A stretch of DNA of 64,000 nt from CAZENU01 sp965222125. Lineage in GTDB: Bacteria > Chloroflexota > Dehalococcoidia > Lucifugimonadales > CAZENU01. A program made the translations under genes and the position numbers. Numbering within the stretch: the stretch's first letter is position 1; each line of letters opens with the position of its first letter. The notes beneath the pieces were generated by a model that saw nothing but the letters and a program-made list of their open reading frames with translations, was not told the DNA's origin and searched no databases. This document shows positions 7,407 to 16,146 of the stretch, one piece after another. The stretch covers positions 124,001 through 188,000 of the forward strand of contig CBDCTC010000003.1 of assembly GCA_965222125.1 (NCBI GenBank). The letters are read 5' to 3'.

Positions 7407-9503
7407 CTATCGGACGTCGATTACGATGTTGCTCCACTCGTCGAGCCGGGCCGAAGAGCCCGGTGGAACTACCGTCGTGACGTCGTACTCCTCCACCACC
7501 ACCGGCCCGTCGAGGCGCGTGGCCGTGAGGTACGACCGGGAGACTATCGGCGTCTCCAGCGAGCCGTGGTCCGGGCCGAAGTAGACGTCCCTGCTCGTCC
7601 TCTCCTGGCTGTACGCGCCGGCTATCGGAGTGATCGGCAGGCTCTGGCTCGACGCGGCGCGCGCCGTGAGCCGCAAGTTCACGATCTCCACCGCCTCGTC
7701 GGGCGCCTTGTGCCCGTAGGTGCGCTCGTGCTCGTAGTGGAACCGATCCCCCAGAAGGGCCACTCCAGGGCCGCCGAGATCGCCGCCGGGCGCCTGCACG
7801 GTCAACTCGTAGGCCTGCCCGACGTACCTCAGGTCGGCGGACTGCTGCCAGACCAGGTCAGCGGGGCTGTACCCCTCCGCGGCGAGGGACGATTCGGCCT
7901 GCTCCTTCATCGTCCCGTAAGCGCCGTCGAGCGCCTCGGGGTCGACTTGGGACAGCTGGCCGAAGAAGGTCAGGACGAAGTGGTTCTCGGCCTGCGCCTG
8001 TAGCAGTCCCACGGCGGAGAAGACCCCCGACGCCGGGGGCACGATCACTGTGGCGACGCTGAGCGACCGGGCCATGGCGACGGCGTGGATCGGCCCGCTG
8101 CCGCCGAACGCCAGCATCGAGAAGTCCCTGGGATCGCGTCCCCGGTACGTCGAGACGGCCCGGATCGCCCGGATCATCGTCACGTTGGCCACGGTGTGGA
8201 CTCCGTACGCCGCCCCCAGCGTGTCCATGCCAAGCGGCCCGGCCACCCGCTCGTCGAGCACCCGTCTTGCGAGATCCGGTTTCAGCTCCACGGCGCCGCC
8301 GGCCAGCCGCCGGGGATTGACGTACCCGAGAACGACATTGGCGTCGGTGACGGTGGGCTCCGTGCCGCCGGTGTCGTAGCAGGCCGGCCCGGGCATCGCC
8401 CCGGCGCTCCGGGGCCCGACTCTGAGTGCGCCGCCCCGGTCGATCCACACGATGCTGCCGCCGCCGGCGCCGACCTCGGCCAGGTCCATCACCGGCACCT
8501 TGATGGCGTGGCCGCCCCCCTTGACGAGCCGGCTGGAGAGCGATATGCCCGCGCCGATCTCGTGCTCCGTGGTCCAGCTCCGTTGGCCGTCCTCTATCAG
8601 GGAGGCCTTGGCGGTGGTGCCGCCCATGTCGAAGGTGATCAGGTTCGGCAGGCCAACCCTCTTGCCGATCTCGTCGCCGCCTACGACCCCCGCCGCCGGC
8701 CCGGACTCGACGATCTTCACGGGCGTCTCGGCCGCCTGCCTCGCCGACATGATGCCGCCGTTGGACTGCATGATGTGCACCGGCGCCGAGATCTCCGTCG
8801 CGCCGAGCTGGTCCGCGAGCGAGTCCAGGTAGTTCTTTACGATCGGCCCCAGGTATGAGTTGACCACCGTCGTGCTCGTGCGCTCGTATTCCCGGATCTC
8901 GGGCAGCACGTCGACCGAGAGGGAGACGTATATGTCGGGGAGTCTCTCGCGGATGGCCTCGCCGACGCGGCGCTCGTGCGAGGGGTTCCGGTAGGAGTGC
9001 AGGAAGCACACCGCGACCGCCTCGGCGCCGTCCTCTTCGATGCGGTCCAGCGCCGCCACGACGTCCTCCTCGCTAAGCGGCGTGACGACAGCGCCGGCGC
9101 TGTCGAGTCGTTCGTCGACCTCGAGCCTCAGCCGCCGTTCTACGAGCGGCGTCGGCGGCTCGTAGAAGACGCTGTAGAGCTGTGGGACTCGAAGCCGGCG
9201 GAGCTCGAGCACGTCCCGGAAGCCGCGCGTGGTGATCAACGCGGTCTTGGCGCCCTTGTTTTCCAGGATGGTGTTGCTGGCCACGGTGGTGCCGTGGATG
9301 ATCTCCAGGATGGCCGAGCCGTCCAGACCGGTGTCGTTCAAGACCTGCACCACGCCCTCGATGATGCCTACGGCGTAGTCTTCAGGCGTCGACGAAACCT
9401 TCTTCGTCCAGTAGGACCCGTCCGGCGCCAGCAGCACGACGTCGGTGAACGTCCCTCCGATGTCGACCGCCAGGCGGTAGCGTCCCGTGTTGTGTCTAGA
9501 CAG
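7407..9503 (-). CDS. Hydantoinase A/oxoprolinase, apparently CTG-initiated
   Basis: The ATP-binding HyuA-type subunit, about 698 residues. The N-terminal nucleotide-binding motif reads VDIGGTFTDVV; ESGPAAGVVGG, FDMGGTTAKAS and the GGGSIVWIDRGGALRVGP region follow in the normal order. No ATG, GTG or TTG lies in frame upstream of this essential motif. A CTG at 9503-9501 is preceded by GGAGG with nine bases between, so CTG is the best start; a GTG inside the motif (9437) would remove the ATP-binding strand. The gene lies 70 bases after the amidohydrolase and 24 before the deacylase. HyuB partner at 4054-5796. Confidence 0.87.
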   Translation of the reverse strand: MSRHNTGRYRLAVDIGGTFTDVVLLAPDGSYWTKKVSSTPEDYAVGIIEGVVQVLNDTGLDGSAILEIIHGTTVASNTILENKGAKTALITTRGFRDVLELRRLRVPQLYSVFYEPPTPLVERRLRLEVDERLDSAGAVVTPLSEEDVVAALDRIEEDGAEAVAVCFLHSYRNPSHERRVGEAIRERLPDIYVSLSVDVLPEIREYERTSTTVVNSYLGPIVKNYLDSLADQLGATEISAPVHIMQSNGGIMSARQAAETPVKIVESGPAAGVVGGDEIGKRVGLPNLITFDMGGTTAKASLIEDGQRSWTTEHEIGAGISLSSRLVKGGGHAIKVPVMDLAEVGAGGGSIVWIDRGGALRVGPRSAGAMPGPACYDTGGTEPTVTDANVVLGYVNPRRLAGGAVELKPDLARRVLDERVAGPLGMDTLGAAYGVHTVANVTMIRAIRAVSTYRGRDPRDFSMLAFGGSGPIHAVAMARSLSVATVIVPPASGVFSAVGLLQAQAENHFVLTFFGQLSQVDPEALDGAYGTMKEQAESSLAAEGYSPADLVWQQSADLRYVGQAYELTVQAPGGDLGGPGVALLGDRFHYEHERTYGHKAPDEAVEIVNLRLTARAASSQSLPITPIAGAYSQERTSRDVYFGPDHGSLETPIVSRSYLTATRLDGPVVVEEYDVTTVVPPGSSARLDEWSNIVIDVR

Positions 9504-9573
9504 TGTTGGGTTCCTCCCGAACGAGGCGCGGGGCGCAGCCCAACTCGCGCCTATGGCTCGTGGTTGCTTCGAT

Positions 9574-10602
9574 CTAGCCGACGTCGATCAGTCTCGCCAG
9601 GTTGTTGAAGAAGACGTCCTCTATCTGAGAGTCGGTCAGGCGCTGGTGCCACGCCGCCTGCTTGATGACTCGAAGCTGCTCCAAGCCGTTGTGCACGAAG
9701 CTGTTGTGCACGGCGTCCGGTACCGGGTGGCTCTCCGGACTGGCCCAGATGTGGCCGGTGCCGACCGCCACGTAGTTGCCATGCATGTGGGTGATCGGGA
9801 AGTCCGTCGCCCAGAGCAGCCGATCGTGCCCCAGGTGCTCGATGATGGCCTCGCACGCGCCGACCTCGCCGATCGCCGCCGTGTCGCAGTACACGTTAGG
9901 CAGCCCTTTCAGCGTATGTATACCCTCCATCGCCCAGACGGGGTTGAAGCTTCTGGCCGCGTGGGCGAGGATCAGCTTCATGTCGGGGTACCGCTCGCAG
10001 TAGGTCCTGATCCAGTGCTGGTTGGACGGATCGGCCACCGACCGGGCCTTCACCATGTGCAGAGTGACGCAGATACCCAGCTCGTGGGCCACTCGGACCA
10101 CCCACTCCGGCAGAAACTCCGGTATCTCGGCGTTCCACGTCGGCTTCGTCGGACTCTCGGTGTGGTAGACCTTGAGGCCCTTGAGGTCCAGCCGCCGGGC
10201 CTCCTGCTTTACGTAGTCCGGGTCCATCCAAGGCGAGACGAACATCGTCGGCTGGCAGAGGCGATTGGTCGCGGACTCGGCGGCAATGTGCTCCGCGTGC
10301 CGTTTGATGCTCGCCTCGGTCGACGGCGCCAGGCCGTGGAGCCCTTGGGGCACGGCCAGCATCAGGCCGCCGATAGCGCGGCCGGGCATCTGGTCCGTCA
10401 TCAGCTCCTGCCAGCGGGCCAGCGTCATGTGCTCTCGGAGCCATGGCTTGGGCTGGTTCTCCGCGTCCGTGGCCGTGCCCGGCCACATGTGGGCGTGCGC
10501 GTCGAGGGCCCTGTCGGGCACGAAGGAGTCGAGCTCCCTCTCGAAGATCTCCCGGTCGGCTTCCGTCTGCTCCGGCACGTAGCCGAGCTCCTCGTCAGCC
10601 AT
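9574..10602 (-). CDS. TIM-barrel amidohydrolase (Amidohydro_2 type)
   Basis: A 342-residue metal-dependent hydrolase or decarboxylase of the ACMSD/Amidohydro_2 group. The metal motif is ALDAHAHMW, with His36 and His38; a later His lies in VTLHMVKA and in LILAHAA, and the catalytic Asp in LLWATDFPITH. An ATG follows AAAGGAG at ideal distance. It is the first gene of the hydantoinase operon, so it may act on the same class of compounds, but this family includes hydrolases, hydratases and decarboxylases, and no specific substrate can be assigned. Confidence 0.82.
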   Translation of the reverse strand: MADEELGYVPEQTEADREIFERELDSFVPDRALDAHAHMWPGTATDAENQPKPWLREHMTLARWQELMTDQMPGRAIGGLMLAVPQGLHGLAPSTEASIKRHAEHIAAESATNRLCQPTMFVSPWMDPDYVKQEARRLDLKGLKVYHTESPTKPTWNAEIPEFLPEWVVRVAHELGICVTLHMVKARSVADPSNQHWIRTYCERYPDMKLILAHAARSFNPVWAMEGIHTLKGLPNVYCDTAAIGEVGACEAIIEHLGHDRLLWATDFPITHMHGNYVAVGTGHIWASPESHPVPDAVHNSFVHNGLEQLRVIKQAAWHQRLTDSQIEDVFFNNLARLIDVG

Positions 10603-10625
10603 GATGACTCCTTTCCATGCGAGAG

Positions 10626-10680
10626 GATACAGCCTTACGGCAGTCCGGCGTCAAGAGTCACAGAGCCGTTCACTCTTGAC
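10626..10680 (-). promoter_or_regulatory. Operon promoter with inverted-repeat operator candidate
   Basis: On the minus strand TTGACG (10649-10654) and TGTATC (10626-10631) are 17 bases apart and lie just upstream of the amidohydrolase start. A perfect 9-base inverted repeat, GTCAAGAGT (10650-10658) and ACTCTTGAC (10672-10680), overlaps the -35 box with a 13-base spacer. A repressor or activator bound there would control the whole 10.6-4.0 kb operon. Confidence 0.5.
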
Positions 10681-10794
10681 GGAACCGCGCACGGCACCGT
10701 TGCGAGGATAGCGCGGCCGCTCGGCCAACGCTCCGTCTCGTTGACGATTGTTTGATGGATCGGCGCTCCGCAATCGGCTTTGCGGGCCAAAAGG

Positions 10795-10827
10795 AAGAGG
10801 CCCCAGATGGAATATCTGGAGCCTCTT
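10795..10827 (-). terminator. Terminator hairpin of the solute-binding protein gene
   Basis: A 14-base stem with one mismatch (AAGAGGCTCCAGAT / ATCTGGGGCCTCTT on the minus strand) around the loop ATTCC, followed by CCTTTT. It lies 40 bases past the stop of the solute-binding protein gene. Confidence 0.7.
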
Positions 10828-10866
10828 CAAACTAAGGCCTATTTGGGACGGGCGTCCCCGGGGCGC

Positions 10867-12681
10867 CTAGTGCTTCTGGATGAACAGCTTGTCCAGCGTG
10901 ATCTCCTGGGAGAACGGCCGGTCGAAGCCTTTCACCCACGGCTGCACGAAGAAGTAGACTGTGTCGATGCCCTCGTGCGGGATTATGTACGCCGAGTCGA
11001 TCATCTCTCGCTCAACCGCCTGGAACGCGTCGCAGCGGTCCGGATGTGACAGCGGCAGCGTGGTGGCGTAGGACCAGAGAGCGTCGACCACCTCACGTCC
11101 GGGAACCTTGTCCACGATGACGCTTCTCATGGCGTTGGTCAGCCAGATCGGGTCCTTGACCGGCGTGCCCGAGCTTCTGCGAATGATCTGGGAACCCTCG
11201 CGCCTGGGCATGCCGCTCTCGCGCTTCAGCAGGTCCAGGTCTATGTCGAGATTGTCCTTCCAGTACTCTTTCGTGATTACGCCGATGTTGATTCTCGTCG
11301 CGTTCCCAAGGTCGATGCGAAGCACCGGCAGGTTGGCCGCGCTGCCGTAGGTCGACTCGGCCAGGAACTGCCTCGCCAGGTCCGGGTCGTAGAAACCGCC
11401 GTCGTAGTCCGGATCGTGGCAGGCGACGTTGCTCGTGACGTAGCCCGGGGCCCTGTTGACGTAGTTGCCGATCACGGCCTGCACCGTCGTCTGCATGTCC
11501 TGAGCGTGGATCAGCGACTGCCTGACGAAGACATCCTCGAGAGGCGCCAGGCCGCTGGCAAGACTGTACAGCCACAGACCGCCGCTCTGACCGATGTACA
11601 GGAACGGGTGCATAGCGGAGTTGGGATCGAGCGCCTCCGCTACGGGAGGACCCGAAATCCTGACCCACTCGACCTCGCCGTTTTCGAACATGATGAGCTT
11701 GACCTGCTCGTCAGGCACGTCCGGGTAGATGACCTTCTCGAGGATGAACTGCTCGCCCCACCACGACATGCCGTTCAGGTCTACCCGGATTATCTCCGTG
11801 TAGCCGGTGTCCTTGTCGATGACCATGGCGTAGGGGCCTACGCCGATGGGAGCGAAGTGCCAGTCCTCGGGGTCGGCCAGCACCTGGGCGATCTTGGTGA
11901 ACCCGGTCTGGTCGATCGTGACAACGTGCGGGAACGTCGGGATCGCCTGCTCCATCGTGATTTCCAGGGTGTTGTCGTCGATCGCCACCAGCCCTTCGGC
12001 CACCGTGGTGTCGCCGGCCATCAGGTCCTGCATCCCTTTGATGTCACGCAGACCCAGGAGCATGGAGCCGCCCCAGGCAACGATGTTCTCGGGCTTGCCG
12101 CCGTGCTCCCAGTAGGCCTTCAGGTCGGCTGCCTTGACCGGCGTGCCGTCCTGGTAGATCGCGTCCTCACGGATTTTGAACGTGAAGGTCGTCTGGTCGT
12201 CCGTCACGCTCCAGCTCGAAGCGAGGAATGGCCGGAAGGTGTTGTCCTCGTTGAGGAACAGCAGCGTGGCGGCCTGCCACGGGGAGAACTCGCGGTTGCC
12301 TCCGCCATCGCGCCACGGAGCGGCGTTGGTCCGCTGGAATCCGGGCACCGTGGCAACCTGCGTGTCGTGCAGGTTCAGGTCGATGCCCATCCCCTGCCTC
12401 GTCGTGATCGGCTTCCTCACCGCCTGTGTCCCGGTATCTGCGGCCTTCGGCGCTTCGGGGTCGGCCGCAGCTTGGGCCGGCAGCGGCGTGGGCGCGTCCG
12501 CCGCCGTCATAGCCGGACCCGGGCCGGCGCCCGAGGGAGCCTGCGGCGCCTCGGGGTCGGCCGCAGCCTGCGGCGCCTCCGGCGCCTCGGGCTCTGCTGC
12601 CTCCTCGCAAGCGACCGCTCCCAACAGGGCCACCAACGATATCACTATCAGTAATACTAGCTTTTTTGCGACATCGGACAT
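10867..12681 (-). CDS. ABC transporter solute-binding lipoprotein, family 5 (peptide/opine type)
   Basis: A 604-residue extracytoplasmic binding protein. Residues 1-25 form a lipoprotein signal (KKLVLLIVISLVALLGAVAC). A low-complexity linker of repeated A-DPEAP-A-AP units follows, about 70 residues long, then the family 5 binding fold (WSVTDDQTTFTFKIREDAIYQDGTPVKAADLKAYWE is the typical N-lobe block). I chose the inner ATG at 12681 because it gives a compact signal peptide and leaves a 30-base leader after the promoter at 12718-12745. No permease or ATPase genes lie next to it, so it must work with components encoded elsewhere. It lies upstream of the hydantoinase operon and could feed it, but that is inference. 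Confidence 0.87.
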   Translation of the reverse strand: MSDVAKKLVLLIVISLVALLGAVACEEAAEPEAPEAPQAAADPEAPQAPSGAGPGPAMTAADAPTPLPAQAAADPEAPKAADTGTQAVRKPITTRQGMGIDLNLHDTQVATVPGFQRTNAAPWRDGGGNREFSPWQAATLLFLNEDNTFRPFLASSWSVTDDQTTFTFKIREDAIYQDGTPVKAADLKAYWEHGGKPENIVAWGGSMLLGLRDIKGMQDLMAGDTTVAEGLVAIDDNTLEITMEQAIPTFPHVVTIDQTGFTKIAQVLADPEDWHFAPIGVGPYAMVIDKDTGYTEIIRVDLNGMSWWGEQFILEKVIYPDVPDEQVKLIMFENGEVEWVRISGPPVAEALDPNSAMHPFLYIGQSGGLWLYSLASGLAPLEDVFVRQSLIHAQDMQTTVQAVIGNYVNRAPGYVTSNVACHDPDYDGGFYDPDLARQFLAESTYGSAANLPVLRIDLGNATRINIGVITKEYWKDNLDIDLDLLKRESGMPRREGSQIIRRSSGTPVKDPIWLTNAMRSVIVDKVPGREVVDALWSYATTLPLSHPDRCDAFQAVEREMIDSAYIIPHEGIDTVYFFVQPWVKGFDRPFSQEITLDKLFIQKH

Positions 12682-12717
12682 GGCTTTCACCCCATACACT
12701 TGTCGTACATAGCTCGC

Positions 12718-12745
12718 ATTATATACATACCATTGGTGCTGTCAA
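12718..12745 (-). promoter_or_regulatory. Consensus sigma-70-type promoter
   Basis: Minus strand TTGACA (12740-12745), 16-base spacer, TATAAT (12718-12723). Both boxes are perfect matches to the vegetative consensus. Transcription would start near 12711, about 30 bases before the ATG of the solute-binding lipoprotein. Confidence 0.8.
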
Positions 12746-12946
12746 GACGTGCATCGGAAGCCGGTGCATACTTGGAACGCGCTCTCGACTAAACACCCGC
12801 CCCGCGGGCCGCGTGACACGACGTTGACAGGGCCGCCGCGTATCTGTACCGTGACGATTGGCCCGTATATTGTCTTGACGGCGCCCGCCCTTCCGCAGTA
12901 CCCGGGGTCCCTGGTAACGATGCGACCCGTCGTAAGGAGGCTAGAA

Positions 12947-14407
12947 GTGACGCTGCGTGGTTTCCTACAGAGGTACTTGTTCATAGGGATTCTCGTAATC
13001 GCGCTGTCCTCGTTCGCGGCCGCGCAGGCCGCGGTGGCGCGCGGCTCGGTGGACGAACCCGAAACCTCCCGCGCCGCCCCGCCCGCTCAGGCGGAACCGG
13101 CGCCCCCGCAAGAGGAGGTCGACGCGATTCTGCAGGACCCGGCAACGGCCGGGCCGGCGCTGGCTGCGGCCGCGGCCCAGGACCCCGACGGGGCCGGCCG
13201 CGCGATAGCCGCGGCGGCAGCCCAGAATCCACAGGCAACGGGCAACACGTTGACGGCCGCCGTCAAGGCCGACGCGGCCGCCGTCGCCAACGCGCTGAAG
13301 GTCGCGGCAAAGAGCGACGTCGGGGCCACCACCAACGCGCTGAACATGGGCTTGGCCGACGACACCGCGGCGCTCGACGCGCTGGGCGAGGTGCTGGCCG
13401 TCGAAATATGGCTGCGGCCTGCGATCCCGGACCCGGGCCCCGCCGCCGGAGCGATCGGAGGCTGGGCGCATCAGGACGGACGGCCCCCCGTGGGTTCGGT
13501 TGCAGGCAGGTTCGCAAGTCCCCCGGAGCGTCTCCGAGTTGGCGTAACGGGCCTGCCGCTGGGAGTCATTTCCACTAAGCCCACTCCCACACCGGGTACC
13601 GCGTCGGCCTTCTCCGCTCGTCCCTTCGAGATGCCGGCGTTCCCCGCGGACCTGAGCGTCCACAAGCTGTTCAGGCTCACGGTCGGCTCCGGCGCGGATA
13701 GCGGTTTCGCCTCCGGTTACATCACCTTCTCCGTAGACAAGAGCTGGATGGACGAGAACGACATCCATCCCTGGTCCGTGCTCTTCAACCGGCACAACGT
13801 CGAGTTCGGCTACTGGGAGTTCGCTTCCGCGCAGTACGTCGGCGAGGACGAAAGCACGATACAGTACCGCCAGCTCGTGCCGGACTTCTCGACGTGGGCG
13901 ATCGCCGGCAGGTCCGCGGCGCCCCAGCCGGAGTTCAAAGTCGAAGACCTGACAGTTACGAGCTCCCCCGGCGCCGGCGTGCCGACCGAGTTCACCGTAC
14001 AGGTCACCAACCTGACTGCGGGGCCGCTCACCCCGCTCCTGGGCATCTACGTCGACTCGGTCCCTGCCAGGACGCACCGGGTGCTGCTGGAGCCAAACGA
14101 GCAGAAGGCGGTGACCCTGTCGGTACGGCTCAACCAAGGGTCATACGGCATTCGCGTCGACAGGTTGACGGCGAGCGTGAGCGTGGGCCAGGCGCCGCCG
14201 CCAACGCCGACGCCGCTGCCCTCGGAGGAGACCGACGAGGAGGCGTCCGAACAGGCCGACGACGGTGGTGGTACCGCGGCCGGAACCACCACCGTCGTCG
14301 GCGGCGGCGGAGTGAGCATGGGCCTGATAGCCGTCGTCGTGGTCGTGGTGGTGCTCATCGTCGTGATCGCCGTGGTGGTGCTGAAACGGAGGAAGCGGGC
14401 TAGCTGA
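12947..14407 (+). CDS. PGF-pre-PGF domain surface protein, C-terminally membrane anchored
   Basis: A 486-residue secreted protein. The GTG at 12947 is preceded by AAGGAGG; earlier in-frame starts have no such site. Residues 1-27 are a signal peptide. Residues 71-145 are five 15-residue Ala-rich repeats (beginning ALAAAAAQ, AIAAAAAQ, TLTAAVKA, ALKVAAKS, ALNMGLAD), probably helical. Residues 236-322 match the PGF-pre-PGF pattern (ITFSVDKSWMDEN, then WSVLFNRHN and VPDFSTWAIAG). Residues 329-413 look like a CARDB/Ig-like beta domain (FKVEDLTVTSSPGAGVPTEF). An acidic and glycine linker leads to a transmembrane helix (457-479) and a KRRKR stop-transfer tail. The PGF-pre-PGF domain is best known from archaeal surface proteins. 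A structural or adhesive role is likely. Confidence 0.72.
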   Translation: MTLRGFLQRYLFIGILVIALSSFAAAQAAVARGSVDEPETSRAAPPAQAEPAPPQEEVDAILQDPATAGPALAAAAAQDPDGAGRAIAAAAAQNPQATGNTLTAAVKADAAAVANALKVAAKSDVGATTNALNMGLADDTAALDALGEVLAVEIWLRPAIPDPGPAAGAIGGWAHQDGRPPVGSVAGRFASPPERLRVGVTGLPLGVISTKPTPTPGTASAFSARPFEMPAFPADLSVHKLFRLTVGSGADSGFASGYITFSVDKSWMDENDIHPWSVLFNRHNVEFGYWEFASAQYVGEDESTIQYRQLVPDFSTWAIAGRSAAPQPEFKVEDLTVTSSPGAGVPTEFTVQVTNLTAGPLTPLLGIYVDSVPARTHRVLLEPNEQKAVTLSVRLNQGSYGIRVDRLTASVSVGQAPPPTPTPLPSEETDEEASEQADDGGGTAAGTTTVVGGGGVSMGLIAVVVVVVVLIVVIAVVVLKRRKRAS

Positions 14408-14426
14408 TCGAAACGGTGGTAAACGG

Positions 14427-14460
14427 AGCGGCGGCAGCGATCTGGCCGCCGCTCTTCTCT
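14427..14460 (+). terminator. Rho-independent terminator
   Basis: Perfect 9-base stem AGCGGCGGC / GCCGCCGCT around a 9-base loop, followed by CTTCTCTT, between the convergent PGF-domain and PEBP genes. The symmetric stem may serve both. Confidence 0.75.
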
Positions 14461-14486
14461 TCCGATGGGCTATCGGAGCGGCTTCG

Positions 14487-15191
14487 TCAGCCGCAGTCCT
14501 TGATGTTCAGCCTCTGGCCGCCGGACATCCTGCACTGAACGTTCGAAACGTGCTCGCCGACGAGCTCGCCGCCGGCCAGGATGTGCCCGTCGATGGCCTC
14601 GAGCAGGTCGTTCTTGGTGGTCTCCGTCCCGAGCGTCAGCTCCGTATCCAGGGCGAAGAGCTTGAAGGTGTACTGCGCGACCGCCGCCGCCTGATGCTCC
14701 CGACTGAGCAGCACGGGGGAAGGACAGGGTCCGGTCCAGCCGATCTTGTCCTCCGTATTGGTCCCCTGCGCCGCGTTGGGGCCGACCGTCGGCGCCAACG
14801 CCGTGTTGGGCACCGCCTCAGGAAGCGACCGAGCGTCCGCCGGGATGGCCCATAGGACCCAGTGCACCCACGGAGGCCCGGCGTGCTGGTTGCTGTCGAC
14901 GACGAGCGCCAGACTCACCGTCCCTTCCGGCGCCTCGCCCCACGAGATCGGAGGCGATATCCCCTCTCGAGTGCAGCTGTACTGCCTCGGGATGCGCCTC
15001 GTCTCGTTGAACTTCGTGCTGGTAACCGCGATGCTCAGCGCGAACTGCTGCTCCAGCTGGTACTCGTCCTCGACCTCGTTGTCGCCGGCCGCGGCCCCGG
15101 TCGCGCCGCCGTCGCTGGAGCAGCCGACGGCCACGGCGACAAGAAGCCCGCATGCTATGAGAAAACCCAGAGTGTGCTGTAGTCGCGGCAT
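14487..15191 (-). CDS. YbhB/YbcL (PEBP-like) lipoprotein, copy 1
   Basis: A 234-residue lipoprotein of the YbhB/YbcL family, the bacterial relatives of phosphatidylethanolamine-binding/Raf kinase inhibitor proteins. Signal peptide with lipobox Cys24 (AVAVGC); a short Ser/Gly/Asp-rich linker; then the PEBP fold with FNETRRIP-YSC, ISPPISW, SLALVVDSNQ, PWVHWVLWAIP and a C-terminal DGHILAGGELVGEHV. In the family the acid-His ligand pocket binds small anions or phospholipid heads; function in bacteria is mostly unknown. It is the most downstream of four tandem copies and the most diverged, with a C-terminal tail containing a Cys pair. It converges on the PGF-domain gene. Confidence 0.85.
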   Translation of the reverse strand: MPRLQHTLGFLIACGLLVAVAVGCSSDGGATGAAAGDNEVEDEYQLEQQFALSIAVTSTKFNETRRIPRQYSCTREGISPPISWGEAPEGTVSLALVVDSNQHAGPPWVHWVLWAIPADARSLPEAVPNTALAPTVGPNAAQGTNTEDKIGWTGPCPSPVLLSREHQAAAVAQYTFKLFALDTELTLGTETTKNDLLEAIDGHILAGGELVGEHVSNVQCRMSGGQRLNIKDCG

Positions 15192-15334
15192 ACGTCTTTG
15201 AACCCCACGAGCGCTACCCCGCCAATTCTAACCGGCTGCCGAAGTTGCGGCCAGTCCGCTGCCGGCTGGCCTGCGTCCCGTTCCTACAACAGTCTCCCCG
15301 GCGCTTCGATCCGAACCGGGATGCCGCGGCGTCG

Positions 15335-16057
15335 TCATCCGAGAGGATTCAGCGACACGACCTTGCCCACGAACTCGCCGACCAGCTCGCCACCGACCAG
15401 GATGTGCCCGTCCATCGCCCGCAGGAGATCGCCCCTGGTGGCGTCCGGGCCTAGCGAGATTTCGGTATCGAGTGCGTAGAGCCTGAAAATGTAAGTCTTG
15501 GCCGACTTGGCGCTTGTCGCTCCCGCCTCGGGCCGGCGGAACTCGTCCGGCATCGCCAGGGTAAAGGGAGGCGGGCAGGGCCCCGACCATCCTACCTTGC
15601 CGTCGTCATTGGTCCCCTGACCGGCCTTGGTTCCCACCGACGGCGCTGCGGGCGTACTGGGCACCCCCTCGGGCAGCCCCGTCGCATCCGCCGGGATGCC
15701 CCACAGCACCCAGTGGGCCCACGGTTGGCCGGGGGCTTGGTCGCTGTCGACCACCAGCGCAAGGCTCACGGTCCCGTCCGGTACGTCACCCCAGTCGATC
15801 GGCGGCGAGATGTCGTCGCGCTCGCAGCTATACGTCCTGGGGATGCGCCTGGTCTCGTTGAACTTGGTGCTGGACATATCGATGCTCATCGGGAACCGCT
15901 GCTTCAGGCTGTAGATATCGCCTGACTGGGTCTCTCCCGCACCGTCGGCCGCGCCGGCCTGCCCGTCGTTGCCGTCGGAGTTCGAGCACGCCGTGGTCAG
16001 CCCTACGAGCAGACCGATTGCCCAGATCGCGACGTGGAGTGGCTTAACTCGCTGCAT
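15335..16057 (-). CDS. YbhB/YbcL (PEBP-like) lipoprotein, copy 2
   Basis: 240 residues from the ATG at 16057, which is preceded by GGAGGAGGG; longer upstream starts lack a site and would bury the signal peptide. Lipobox Cys24 (GLTTAC). PEBP core: FNETRRIPRTYSC, ISPPIDW, SLALVVDSDQ, PWAHWVLWGIP, then GWSGPCPPP and YALDTEISLG. It is very similar to copies 3 and 4 in the FNETRRIPRTYSCERDD block, showing recent duplication. It sits 90 bases downstream of copy 3 on the same strand. Exported and membrane-anchored by lipid; ligand unknown. Confidence 0.87.
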   Translation of the reverse strand: MQRVKPLHVAIWAIGLLVGLTTACSNSDGNDGQAGAADGAGETQSGDIYSLKQRFPMSIDMSSTKFNETRRIPRTYSCERDDISPPIDWGDVPDGTVSLALVVDSDQAPGQPWAHWVLWGIPADATGLPEGVPSTPAAPSVGTKAGQGTNDDGKVGWSGPCPPPFTLAMPDEFRRPEAGATSAKSAKTYIFRLYALDTEISLGPDATRGDLLRAMDGHILVGGELVGEFVGKVVSLNPLG

Positions 16058-16146
16058 CGCCGCCCTCCTCCCGTTCGGACCGAGTGTCCCGCCGTCGGAA
16101 TGGATCGCCGGGCTCCAGATCACGGCGCCCGCCCGACGCGCGAGGC

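Noticed and set aside
12520..12610. Short DNA repeats near the solute-binding protein start taken as a CRISPR or satellite
   Set aside because: They encode the repeated Ala/Pro/Glu linker of the lipoprotein in frame and have no spacer structure. No CRISPR array was seen in the window.
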